Shown piece after piece: positions 47,217 through 58,470 of a stretch of 64,000 nt of DNA; position 1 is the stretch's first letter, and each line of letters starts with the position of its first letter. The notes beneath the pieces are model-generated. The model did not search any database and had not been told where the DNA came from. It saw only the letters and a program-made list of their open reading frames with translations. Source of the DNA: Edolisoma coerulescens (lineage: Eukaryota; Chordata; Aves; Passeriformes; Campephagidae); the NCBI GenBank assembly GCA_013397115.1, contig VWZW01002639.1, forward strand, positions 1,798,838-1,862,837, given 5' to 3'. Position numbers and translations under genes: made by a program.

Positions 47217-49194
47217 CTCTGGTCATGCTGCCAAAGCCATTCTTCATCTGAACTGTGCCTTTCTCAGGCTTACAAGGCATTCTAAAATCAGGCCACCTCT
47301 CCCGAATCAAAGATGTTTGGAAGAAGAGATGAGAAGCTGTTGGGTGGCCATGGAAGCCCTCTGGCAGAGCCCTGCCCTCTCCCTTCCCCCTGCTTGTGCA
47401 TCCAGGTAGATGCTGGAAAGCTGTTTCTGACTGACATGGGGCAGCACTGGCTCTGCTGTGTCACCAGAGATGAGCACATTGGTGGGTTTCAGCCAGTTTC
47501 AGCAATACCTTAGCGACTGAACATCCACAAACTGTTGCTATTTACCCCCATGGCTTTAAGTTGAGCTGGTAGTTTGGGGTTAGAAGCAGTTTAATCCCTC
47601 CCTGTTCCCTGCGGTGTTTTGCTCTGCCACCACTTGACCTCCCTGTCCCTGCAGTAATAAGGTCGGCACCTGGAGCAGCTCTGCCTTCCTCCCACCAGCC
47701 CTTCCCTCTTAGGGGTCCCTGGAGCTTTCACTGCTTATTCCTGCCATTTTCCTGCTTTGCACTGTTTAAAAACAAGCAAGCAAGAGCTCCCTGGAGCCAA
47801 CCGCTCATTTGCTGGCAAGGACTGCCTGTTAATCAATTAAAGCTCTGTGAACGTATTTGCAGCAGGGTGGATGATTAAGATGCTTTCTGTCTCTAATGCA
47901 TGCCCAGGGGAAGCCTGCCCGTGTGGTAAGGGCAGGTGTGTTGGTCTGGAGGTCCTGCAATCCTGCTTTTATAGGTCTTGGAATAAAGAAGTCAGATGTT
48001 GAGGACAGCGAGGGAAGGGGAAGAGGTTTAGCAAAAATCAGTCTTTTCCTAATGGATGTTATCACCTGAGCCCTCTCTCCAGGGCAGGATTTGCTGATCT
48101 GCTCAGAAGTGGCTCTGGGGAAACGTCCCCTCAGGGACCATCACGTGCAGAAGAGGTGGCTCATGCAGGCAGTGAGGGAAATGGGCTGGTGTGGAGGATA
48201 TTCAGGAAAATCGATGGAAGAGGTACTGCTGAGGCCAGCACTGAAACAGCACCAGAAGTGTGTTTGTACCCAGGCTAAAACTCATCAGTGTCACTAAACT
48301 GAGGTTCATGCTTGTGATTTTACACTCTGCTGTGAGAGCAAACCTCAGCTGTGGGAGCCTGCCAGCCCTTCTAAGCATTGTTTTAATTTCCACCACTGAT
48401 CTTCATTTCCAGGCATGAATTTGGTTCATTTCAGAGCCTTTAGCAGGGGAATCAAAGGACTAAAACCACTCTCTCACTCGGCCAACAAAAGGGTCCAGGG
48501 CCCTCGTTGGGGCTAAGTGTCATTTTGGGGATTGCAATGGATTCATGACAAGTTCAATTTCTTAACACTGATGTGCCATAAACTGTAGTGCAGTCCTTGT
48601 AAAATGAAAATTGCATTCCTGTTTGCATTTAGGGAAGTCATCTACCAGCCTCTGAGCTGGCCACCAGTTCAAAACCCATGACCGTAATAAGTCAAGCCAA
48701 AGAAGTCTTTGCACTGGCACAATTTACTGAGATGTGATTTAATAGAAAGACTATTAGTGTTTCAAAGGGCTGACAGTGACTGGCTCGGGTCTGATGTTCA
48801 GTTAGATATTACAGTATTTTGCAAGAGCGAGATCCAAATCTTGTCCCAGGGCAGGAACCCTGGCTGGGGAGGACTTTGCAGCGTGGTGCTGTGGGTGTGG
48901 AGTTATTTCATGAGTGGAAATGCTGGGGTAGAAGGAAAATGGCTGGAGAAGCAGCTAAATTTGGGAGATGGAAACTGAGGCATCCCCACAGGTGGGAGCT
49001 GTTCAGTGCAAAACCCAGCGTGGCTGGTGGTGCTGGCGTGGGGAGATGGGGGAACAGGGAGAAGGGGCAGGTGGGATCCGAGGCAAATGGGAAATGGATG
49101 CTCTGCCAGGAGCACACTACATCCCCATCCCAGCACAGCCCTAGGGAAAGCACGTTGTTCTGTAGAAGTTGCAAAAACAAACCCTCCAGTCTGC

Positions 49195-49300
49195 CCATGC
49201 ACTGGGAATACTCAAAGAGAATTAATTGAGCTAATTAACGATTTAAAAATAAATATATATTTGCTATTTTGATAACAAGTTTCAGACTATCACTTAGTCC
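49195..49300. other. Candidate homeodomain-site cluster
   Basis: TAATTG (49223-49228) and TAATTA (49232-49237) lie nine bases apart, start to start, in AT-rich sequence followed by an AT-rich run (AAATAAATATATAT, 49247-49260). The closely spaced pair is the type bound by homeodomain dimers. Appearance only. Confidence 0.28.
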
Positions 49301-49429
49301 ATAAAATAAACTAAAAGTGTGGTGGCCAGAGCAGAGCCCTGCCCTACAGCTACCACCAGAGAGCATCCTTGTATACTTTTTCTGTGGAAAAACAGCACTG
49401 AGCTGGGAAATAACCCATCTTTCAGCAGC

Positions 49430-49660
49430 CTGTCTCTTTTTAAGTGCTTCCCAGTCAGTAAAGATACAATAATTGAAAGTTGTCTATCAATCATGTTAGC
49501 AGACAAAACAACATTGTTTCTCTTCTCTTTTTCTCCGAAGTACTGGAGCTTGATCAGCTCAACAATGCGAACAAAGGCACCGAGTCAAAAATTCCACTTA
49601 AATGTTTTCAGGTGTAAAAGCACATCATCTTTGGGGAGGGAAGGTGCAAAATTCATTGTT
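49430..49660. other. Candidate conserved non-coding block
   Basis: Non-repetitive, moderately AT-rich segment with CAATAATTGAAAG near 49467, TATCAATCATG near 49485 and TTTTCTCCGAAG near 49529. No simple repeats. Appearance only. Confidence 0.27.
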
Positions 49661-51479
49661 TAGAAGCGTTCTAGGGGAATGCTCAAAAGGCAAAAAAAAA
49701 AAGGTATGGAGAATAGACTATGTGAGGACAAAATATCTTTTGGGATGAATTAAAAAAACCTGCCAAGAAATTCACATGTCTGCACATCTGTAGCCCCCTT
49801 GTCTGAAGCAGCTGATGTGGCCAGAGAAGCAGGTCAGGGGATCAAGCTTTGACTTGTTTTAGTGCTTTCTTGGATTGTAAAATCATGGTAAAACTAGGTT
49901 TGCACTGTGGATGCACCCTGTGGATGCAGGGCCAGGATGGCAGGGATGGGCTGTGGCTCTGAAGCGCTGTGTAAATGATGCTCTTATCTTCCCTTTTGCC
50001 ATCCAGATGTTGCCCAGCATCCAGGCTTCCCAGAGGTTCAGCAGTCACCTCAGAGCTCCTCCTCAGTTTTTACGTGCACTTTGTAGTTCTCATAAGCACA
50101 TTTTTCTCCAGAAATCCTTGACTGGGCCGTGGCAGGTGTCTGTGTAGGTGGGTGACACCCTGCAGGGTTGGGGCAGGGGCTGCTCCTATGCTCCACAAGC
50201 AATTTTGCTTTGCAGAGAACAGCTTCCATTGTTTATCTGTCTTCACCCAGGGCTTTCTGTTGAGAGCTCCTAAGTGGTTTCAGTAAAAAACCTGATGATT
50301 TGTTGGCTACAGGTCTGAAAAGTGGCAGCTGCTCCAGGCTAACAGGAACCTGTTGTCCATGTGGGATCACATAGGAAAAGGTTTGCCAGAACCTTCTGCT
50401 TGTTTCAGGGCAGGTTCTGCATTGCTGCGTTTTTGCAGCAGTGTTACATTTGGTTTGTGCTTTTATATATGCATTTATACAAACTGATTTAGCAGGGGAT
50501 GCTGGAACGGGTCTAAGGTCAGTCCATGGAAGAGCAGAAGACAGATCTCTCAGTGCAAATCATTTCCCTTTCTCAGTCAGTGGGGGAAAAGGGGAATAAA
50601 TAAGCAGTGAGAAGCACCATCACTTTTATAATCACTTGAGCAACAGCGGGACCAGCTCTCTGTGAGTCACAGAGGTGCTGCTGCTTCCCCTTTGCAGACA
50701 TTAACCGGTGGTTTTAGGGAGGTTTAAAATTAGTGGTCTGTTAGTTACTGTGTGTTTCGCTCTCTGTGCAGTCTGCTGGGAATGCCACAGCCTTTACAGC
50801 TCCTAGACACCGTCCCCAGGATGCCTTTTAGCTCTGGATGATTGCAGTTCAGGCAACTAAAACGCAGACAGCAGAGAAAATGTGGTCATTGCATCTTGGT
50901 ACCTCACACCTGTGATGTTCATCGCCTCCACCAAGTGTTGTTCAAGTTCATTTGGGATTTTACTGAATACTTAAGGGGGTGGGAGGGGGTGTCTGAGCTG
51001 CCCTTTCCCTGGTGTGGTCCAAGCTAGGAAAATGCTTCAGCGAGGCTGAAACCAGGGTTTCCTTCAGCTAAAGTCTTTGAACTGTGAAGTCACAGGTCTA
51101 CCACAGACCAAACACATTTCCAGAAGTTCTCATCATGTGTGGTTCTGGTCAGACGGGCAAAAAAATTCAAAGTGTGGTTCCTGTATTTCAGTTTCCTTTC
51201 TCCTCCCTACAGAAGTTTCCTTTTCAGATAATTTTCTGAGTTAATTCCAATTCTGTTGCAAGAAACTCATAAAGCTGTTATTGCTCAGCCACTCTCAGTC
51301 TCCTTGTTCACATAATGCAAGGATAAGCAAAGTTCACGGAAACTGCCTACACTGGAGGAACGAAACAAGAGACATTTCTGAGCCCTGCAGGTTTTTCAAA
51401 GCTTCTTTGTTCAGAGGTAGGGAAAACAACCTGTAAAGCTTCACCCCGATAAAGGGAGCTGCAGATTTAAGGCTATTGA
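49661..51479. other. No gene recognised
   Basis: Ordinary sequence with an A-run at about 49692-49702 and a G-rich stretch (GGGGGTGGGAGGGGG, about 50975-50989) that has only three G-tracts. No repeat element or recognisable exon. Confidence 0.5.
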
Positions 51480-51760
51480 AAAGAGTCATCTCTCCAGATG
51501 TAGGTTGGCATGTGGGTTCACAATTACAAATATGATTTATGATTCATCCCAGCACACTGGGATGATGGGGGGAGAGAGTGTCTATATTAGGACAAACCTT
51601 GAATGATGAGGGACAGCTCACAACTCGAAGAACATGAAGAATGAGGTCATTTGGGATGAAATGCTTCAGCATTGCCAAGCACATGTTAATTTACTGAAAG
51701 AGTAGAAATTTAAAGTGATTTTCGGAAGGGGAAATATTCATCTGCCAGCAGACAGGAATC
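51480..51760. other. Candidate conserved non-coding block with hairpin
   Basis: AT-rich, non-repetitive sequence with a perfect inverted repeat: TCATCCCAG (51544-51552), a 4-base CACA loop, and CTGGGATGA (51557-51565). ATTA and TGATT cores flank it. Appearance only. Confidence 0.3.
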
Positions 51761-53284
51761 TCTGAGTTTGTTTTAGGCTCGGAGCAGCATCCTACCAGCC
51801 CAGCAGGTACCACTCCAGAGTGCACTGCTCCCTCTGCAGCCTCCAGTGCCTTCAGAGGCACCACACAACCATGTCTGGAAAATAATGGTTCTACTTGAGA
51901 GGCACCTTATGCCAAGAGCATGGTAATTTTCAAAATAAATCAGTTAAAAGGCTCTTTACAACCAGATTGTGATGTAAATGTAAACCCTTGTGATTCAAGC
52001 TGTGCAATACCCTCTAATTGAAGCATAAGAAGAATTTTCTCTGATTTTCACATTTTGCTATAGCTTTTATCTAGAAGCCTGCTGATTTGCTGCTTTGGAG
52101 ATGAGATACAGGACATGGAGAACCATCAGCTGGATTATTTTGTCATTTCCAGGGGTGCAGCACTGTGCTCTTACAGCCAGCAAAGATGGCTCTGTGCTGT
52201 CCTTTGCCTCTTGGTTGAACTTGCAGTCTGAAGGCATTTNTAAAATCCTGAAGACACCCTTTCTTGGTGTTCCATCTCCAAAGGACCACCTTGGCTTGCA
52301 GGAGGTGTCAGCCAGCTGGGGCTTGTGTCACCTGTGGGAATGGCCACTTGGAGTGGGAAGAGGAAATGCTCTGAGGGAAGAGTGGGGGGCATTTCATCTG
52401 GCAGTAGCAATGTGGGTATTTTACTGGTGGTAATGCCAAGCATCTGCCTCAGTTTTGTCCCTCCCGGGCCCTGGGGTTGCCCTGAGCCCTGGGCAGCCCC
52501 TGGATGCAGCCAGCTCACACCAATCCATGATCCTGCTATCCAGACATCCTCTCCCCGTGTCGGAGGGATTACCAGCTGCTTTGAACACACTCATGCAAAG
52601 CAGAGAGTTAAGCCTCAAACTTCCATCTGTTCGTAATAAAACGTCTTCACTGGCTGAATTTGACCAATTTAGTGATTACTGTTGGGAGAGTATGGTCTCT
52701 CCAAGTCCTCCAGCTGTTCCACCATGGAAAGCCTCTTGCCTTAATGTAAAGGGTTGCAGTCATTTCCTCTGTGGTTTTTATCTAATTTTGTTACAATAAT
52801 TCAGCAAGTCCACTTTGGCCAGCTGTTCCTCAGGCCTCCTGGCCCACGTGGCTCGTACACTGCTGCTGGTGATGATGTTGAATCAATCTTTCCTACAATT
52901 TTGCATCTGTCCTCAGCTCTTGGAGTCGTTCCAGCAGTTCTCAATATACAGCTGATAATTTCACAGCACCCCCCACGGTGATTCACTAGCCTGTGAAACC
53001 TCCTCACTGTGCTCCAGTTCCTCACTTCCCAGGCTGGTGATAGACATTGAAAATATTGTACAAGTGACACTTCCAATAAATCAGCAGTAATTTAAACTCC
53101 TGGTAGTAATTCAGAGATCTGGTGGGTTTTGCCTGGCATCTCCTTGCAGATCAGGACGTGGATCTATCTAAACTCAGATGCAGCATTATCCTAAGTCTAT
53201 TTTCAGCAAAAGCTCAGACATCTAGTGGCGAGGGAAACTCCACAGGGTGGACAAGAGACTGCGAAATGATCCTTAAGATGTCCT
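51761..53284. other. No gene recognised; one undetermined base
   Basis: Ordinary non-coding sequence with N at 52240 inside a short T stretch. AT-richer, non-repetitive sequence at 51880-52060 and 53040-53120 could be further regulatory DNA, but without a distinctive motif cluster. Confidence 0.48.
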
Positions 53285-53653
53285 TGGGGTTGTTTATCCT
53301 GGAGAAAGGAGGGCTCTGGGGACATCTTTTTGTGGCCCCTTCAAGGGGAGTTATAAGAAAGACGGGGACAGACAGGGCCTGTTGTGATGGGAGAAGGGAT
53401 GATGGTTTAAACAAAAAGAGGGTAGATCCAGCCTAAATCATACAAAAAATTTTTTACAAAGATGGTGATGAGGCCCTGGCACAGGGTGCCCAGAGAAGCT
53501 GTGGCTGCCCCTGGATCCCTGGCAGTGCCCAAGGCCAGGCTGGACAGGGCTCGGAGCAACCTGGGACAGTGGGAGGTGTCCCTGCCCATGGCAGGGGTGG
53601 AATGAGATGATCTCTGAGGTCCCTTCCAACCCAGAGCATTCCATGATCCTATG
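53285..53653 (+). mobile_element. CR1 LINE copy, longest in window (about 370 bp of 3' end)
   Basis: Starts in the region before the 3' UTR end (TTGTTTATCCTGGAGAAAGG, AGGGCTCTGGGGACATC), continues through GGTTTAAACAAAAAGAGGG, GTGATGAGGCCCTGGCACAG, GGTGCCCAGAGAAGCTGTGG, GGAGCAACCTGGGACAGTGG, GAGGTGTCCCTGCCCATGGC and ends with CCCTTCCAACCCAGAGCATT and CATGATCCTATG. It is close to the avian CR1 consensus and so probably a fairly young copy. 5'-truncated, with no reverse-transcriptase region left. Confidence 0.96.
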
Positions 53654-54109
53654 TCCCTGAGATAGATCAAGGGTTCCTGGCTCCCTTTCACTGCCTTCCT
53701 TTTGCTCCCCAGTGTCTCTTCTCCTGGGCCCACTTTTTGCAAGCAGAGAGAGTTCAAGTGCTGTGTTCAAAATCACCCCAGGTGTAAATGTTCTCTTTGT
53801 TCTCTTTGCTATTTCTCAAACCCAGGGCTGGTCCCTGATTTCCTGCACTGGTTTCATTCCAGCACTTCTCCCCACGCTGTGCCATGTTTTCTGCTGCAGT
53901 GCCCTGGTGTGCTTGCTCCCCTTTTTCTTCTCTGGGTTTGGGCTCTGCTTTACAGAGGCACTTGGCAAATATCACAGTGAGGAAGCTCAAGCTTTGCTCT
54001 CTTTTTTCTCTCCAGAAATATGGACGAGCACGCGGCAGCTTCTGCTTTTCTGTGCCTTGATGCTCTCTTCCCTTCCAGTTGAGAGGAAAAGTCTGGCTAC
54101 AGCTTTCTG
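53654..54109. other. No gene recognised
   Basis: Ordinary pyrimidine-leaning sequence. A 169-codon plus-strand open frame (53712-54221) crosses it and resembles no protein family. Confidence 0.48.
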
Positions 54110-54260
54110 GATGCTGTACTGTCCCTTAAATCCTCGCAGAGATGCTGAGGCATTGGTCCACACTGTAATCACTGAAGGATTACAACCAGTGTCATTCCAT
54201 ATTAGTGGGATTATTAAGTAAAATTGGCTTATAGGAGCCAGCATGCTGGCAGCTCACCCC
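54110..54260. other. Candidate conserved non-coding block (short)
   Basis: Non-repetitive segment with GTAATCACTGAAGGATTACA (54165-54184), which is an imperfect inverted pair of GTAATC/GATTAC sites, and a CArG-like CCATATTAGT at about 54197-54206. Both are compatible with homeodomain and SRF sites. Appearance only. Confidence 0.28.
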
Positions 54261-55059
54261 AGCTGAACAACAGCTGCCCGTCCCTTCTGCCGCCCGCCCC
54301 GCGCTGCGTTCCTGCCACGCTTCCCATTGATTTTAAATTTCACTATTCACTCCTCAAGCACTCGAGGGCTTGGGGTTTTCCTATGTCATTGATTTATTGC
54401 TTTCCTGGGAGTCAGGACAAGCTTCAAGATCTTCATTCATCAGCCAGTTGTCAGTGTCAGGGTTTTGCCCACAGATTTCAGCAGTGAAATGATCCAGGCC
54501 CGGCACTGGTGGTGTTCAGTCAAAATTTGAAGTCTGTTTATTCTTGATGACTGGTTCTGCTTGTTATAAACTGTCTCAATTCATAGCAGAGGTGGTCACT
54601 GCATTATATTTGGTTCCCTGTTGCTGGCACTGAGGTCATGTGCAGTGCAGGACAGGTTATGGGAAGATGCTGCCCAGCATCCTCCAAATTTGGGAGAAAT
54701 CACTAGAAACTGTTTTGGCCTTTACATTGATGCCTGCTGCCCAGCATGAGCAGTGTGCTAAGTAGCCTGGAGGTGGAGAGACCCTTTTCTGAGCTTATTA
54801 CTTCCATTTTTCAGACTTTCAGAAAGGGGGAGGAAAAGCATCAGACTTTTCCAGCCCTCCAGTCACCAGATGAAAGAAGTCTTTGAAAGCTCCAGAGGGC
54901 AATGTTGCCAGGGAGGGCTCAGTGAGGATGTGTGAGGTTCAGTATGACAAGAGAGTGCTGTGCTGTGCCGTGATGTGCTGTGCTGTGCACCCAGAAAAAT
55001 AAGTTAAAAGTAGGTAAAAGTTCTGCTGCCCCAGTTTGAGCTTACCTTAATGAAATCCT
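54261..55059. other. No gene recognised; degenerate repeat
   Basis: Ordinary sequence with a degenerate GTGCT/GCCGTGAT repeat at 54955-54988. Confidence 0.5.
54955..54988. repeat. Degenerate (GTGCT)n tandem repeat
   Basis: About seven units of a 5-base GTGCT-type repeat with substitutions (CCGTG, GATGT). Minor simple repeat. Confidence 0.75.
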
Positions 55060-55350
55060 TTTCCCCCCTTGTACATCATTGGGATGTGTAACTGGTTTTT
55101 TCCTTATTAATGATGAAGTAATTGGTTCCAGTGCAGGGTCTGTGTCCATTAGCACATCTGCTCAGACACTTGTACTTTCTGATACACGCTCTGCATACAA
55201 GAAACACATTTGTTCCTTGCCTGAGTACGTGCCTCATCTAATCCACCTCATCTCCCCATCTGAATTTTAAAAAGAAAACTAATGAAGAAGATTATTGCAC
55301 CATGACAATAAAAATGCTAATTGGTCATTGGCATAGCGATGTCTTGGGGA
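55060..55350. other. Candidate conserved non-coding block
   Basis: AT-rich, non-repetitive segment ending in TAATTG (55318-55323) with two inverted CCAAT boxes (ATTGG at 55320-55324 and 55327-55331) seven bases apart, and ATTATTGCACCATG near 55291. Another AATTGG lies at about 55120. Composition suggests an enhancer or promoter-like site. Confidence 0.32.
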
Positions 55351-56623
55351 CGTTTCTGGAAGTTGCTTTGGTGAATTCTTAAGAGCATGAGGGCTCTGTG
55401 GTTTAACAGAGTTCCTGCCTCAGGCAAAGGCCCCCTTCACTTGGCCGAGGTTTATAGTCCCTCAGTATTATCACAAAAATTGTTAGAATTGAGTGTAGCC
55501 CATTTTTCATTCTGATTTGCTACTGCCATAGCAAATAACCTTTGCTTCTCTCCAAGGCCGGATACTGTGCCTGATCCAGATCCAATCCACAGTCCGTGCT
55601 CTTTCCCATTTTGCCCAGGAAGGTCCACTGCCTCCAGCAGCCAGGCTGGGGAACTCTGGGGAAAGCACAGAGAAAGTTTAGTCACTGCTAAACACAAGCA
55701 AAGATGCCAGAGCAAAGCAGGTGACCCGCTGAAAGCTGAGGAGAAGTAACCCTGTGACCCTCAGTTGTGAAAATCATGGAACTGAGTTAAAATTAATGCA
55801 AGACAAAAGAGGGCTGAGATGACTCAGGTCTTGCCCAAGGAATGTAATTGAAAACTGCAGCTTTGGGAAGCGCCGGGTTGTTTTGCTCTGTGTCTGTGTA
55901 AGCAGCCAGCGTGAGGATTATTGGGAGCACAAGACTCTGCCTGGTGTCCTTCCAGATGGGGGAGCGTGGGGCTAGAGCTGCATAAGTCTCCTCTGGTGTG
56001 CTGGGGAGCTTTGCTAAGCTGCCTGACACCGCTTGATCCTTCTGGATATAGAGAGGAGCTTTCCATCATCTGCAAAACATTAGAGGTTTCGTGAGCAGCG
56101 CCATGAGGAATATCTGTCAGGAATCACGGCGCTGCTGCGCTGTGCGGCTCTCCCGTGGCTCAGGTACTGCAGAGCAGCTCCTGCTGCACGCCTGGATCTG
56201 AGCCTTGGCCACACACCCATCACACACCTTGTAGAGCTCTGAGACTCCCAGAAATCTCCAGCAGATGTTTCATACCCTCCTCTGCTGTGAGAGCTGTTAT
56301 GAATTGAGTGTGGAACCCAAACGGAGCCCCAGCCCTCATTAAAACCTGTCCTTGTGACAGCTCCTAGAGGAGCTCTCAGCTCCACCAGCTCCCTGCAGGG
56401 CAGCACATCACCCAGGGCCACGTGCAGGCTCTGTCCAGGCCCCGTTGTCTTGTGGAGCGTCCTGGGGTCCTGAGGCTGGGCTGGAGCCTGTGATCCCAGG
56501 GGAGGCAGAGGTTGGAGAGAGCACACAAGTGCACATCACACTCCAAACATCCTTGGCCCAAGCCCTTCAGGGACGTTTTCTGAGCAAAAATGGTGTCCAT
56601 TAGGGTCTGGTTTTGCTATGGTC

Positions 56624-56638
56624 AAAAAAAAAAAAAAA
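56624..56638. repeat. A homopolymer (15 bases)
   Basis: Uninterrupted run of 15 A. It has no recognisable SINE or LINE body upstream, so it is not called as a retroposon tail. Confidence 0.9.
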
Positions 56639-57127
56639 GGTTTAGTGTCCTTTTGGTGTAAAAAGGGTGAAATATGATGCAAGTATCAGGCTAATCATTT
56701 CTTGCAGAATTTAGATTAACAAAGAGTAGTCAGTGCAGTCCAAAAGGCAAAAGCTTTTGCAAGACATCCTTCATATCTTAATTCCCACCAGTCCATTGAG
56801 AAAGTCCCAGGAAAGTCCTGAATTTCACCAGAGATAATTGTGGTGCTTTCCCTTTTCCCTTGTCTAAATCTCCCTTCCTGTTTCTGCCCAGCCCTGAGGA
56901 GCTCTTGGAGGGAGTCCCTTCCCTGTTTTGCCTTATGCCAACTTTTGGTGTGTCTTATGGACTTCAGGAGTAGTTCCAGTGCTTGCCTGGGTGCTCTTGA
57001 AGGCTGTGGAGCCCCTTCCTTGCTATGCTAAGCACGTGGTGGTGCTCCCAAAAACCCGTGGTGCACACAGCTAGAGCATGACTGCATCTCACTTGCTCTC
57101 TGCATTGCAAACTGTGTGCAAAGGGTG

Positions 57128-57147
57128 AAATAAATAAATGAATAAAT
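57128..57147. repeat. (AAAT)n tetranucleotide repeat
   Basis: About five imperfect AAAT units (one with G). Short and probably weakly variable. Confidence 0.7.
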
Positions 57148-58129
57148 CATCGGCATTGTAGCACTGCAGACAGCTGGAAACATGATGTAAATACTAAAGG
57201 CTGGATCTGTGCTTCCCAGCAGTGTTTGATGTGGGCCACAGACACAACTCCCCAAGGGACTTCTGGTCCCTGAGGACCTGATTTATGCCAGTGCTGGAGA
57301 TCAAAAGCCAGGATGTGGTGCTGCACAGCTGTAATAATGGATGTCCAAATTTCCTTCAGCTCCAGGTCTGGTGAGACAACGCTAAAATTCAGCCATTGGC
57401 AGACCAGGAATTAAATGATTTGTGTTGGCTGGCTTAGGGAGGGGATTCACTGTTTTCATCACATGCCAGCACTGGTTCAGCCCCATATGGAGGAAAAGAA
57501 GAGGCTTTATAAGACTTTATGAATTGGCTGGATACCAGAACCTGAGCTCTGCTAGATGTAGGGCTTATCCTTACAAAACTCATCTTATAGCTGTGGAAAT
57601 GAGTGGGTCTGGATTTCCCTCATACAGCCCAGGATTGCTGCAAGTGTTGATGAGAGCTACGGGTTCTACAACCTGCAAAAAATCAAAGTATAAATGATTT
57701 GTATAAGTTGCATTATAAATCATTGTACAAATGAAGAGACTGGTGTGCTGTTAATAGGTTCCATTATTTACTTTTTAATATTTATCATGCCAACCATTAA
57801 GCAGAGTGCAGACACTGGCCCTTACCACAGTGGAGTGTTTCTCCCAGGACAGGAGCATCTGTTCCTCACTGGTTAACCAGAGCAGGGGCACCCTCAGCTC
57901 TAAGGAGACCGAATTGTGGACTCCTCCTCTAGCATGAGGCCAACCTGCAGATCCATGTGATGCTCCCACGCTCGAGATCCCCAGCATGATGTGATCTCCA
58001 AGGACCTGCCTTTGCTGGCTGTCACAACCTGAGACCACAGGCTGTGAGATTTCTTCCACTGGAGAATCTGTACCCCTGAGTATTCAGGATTGTGCCCTCC
58101 AGGAGACAACATCTAAACTGTACATCACT

Positions 58130-58470
58130 GCAGATTAGTCTACGGCTTCTACAAATATGAATTTAAATAGTCTATTATCTCAAAGCACTGTTAATGTTTT
58201 TATTCCCACTTCCTAGATGCATGGTCCATACTGAATATCCTCCAAGTTCATTAGCTTCCATTTCATGTTGCATAAATTTGTAGTCTGCTCTTCTAAAGAG
58301 AAGATGAAACCTGACTGTAAAATTTACTGAACAATTATTCCAATGTAGCTTAATTAGTATCTTGCAAGGATTTTGCAAGCATCTGAGATCGCTTGGAATG
58401 CTTGAGTCATTTTATTATGAGATTTAGGGTTAATATCTCAGATTAATAATACATATGAACGTTTATTAAA
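58130..58470. other. Candidate conserved non-coding block (long)
   Basis: About 340 bases of AT-rich, non-repetitive sequence with TAATTAG (58351-58357), TTAATAATAC near 58443, and CAATTATTCCAATG (58332-58345). Typical of a homeodomain-bound enhancer by composition. Conservation not tested. Confidence 0.34.

Larger units (their letters stand above)
43871..49194. other. No gene recognised; triplet repeat, CpG patch and palindrome
   Basis: Ordinary non-coding DNA with a TGC repeat (44143-44160), a CpG-richer patch (45541-45850) and a near-perfect palindrome (47191-47216). Open frames at 46500-47400 overlap on both strands and resemble no family. No CR1 copy seen. Confidence 0.5.
55351..58129. 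other. No gene recognised; A-run and small repeat
   Basis: Ordinary non-coding sequence with a 15-A run (56624-56638) and an AAAT tetranucleotide tract (57128-57147). Open frames at 56080-56600 on the minus strand resemble no protein. Confidence 0.5.

Noticed and set aside
56624..56638. A15 run as a retroposon tail
   Set aside because: No SINE, LINE or processed-gene body is recognisable upstream and no target-site duplication was seen.
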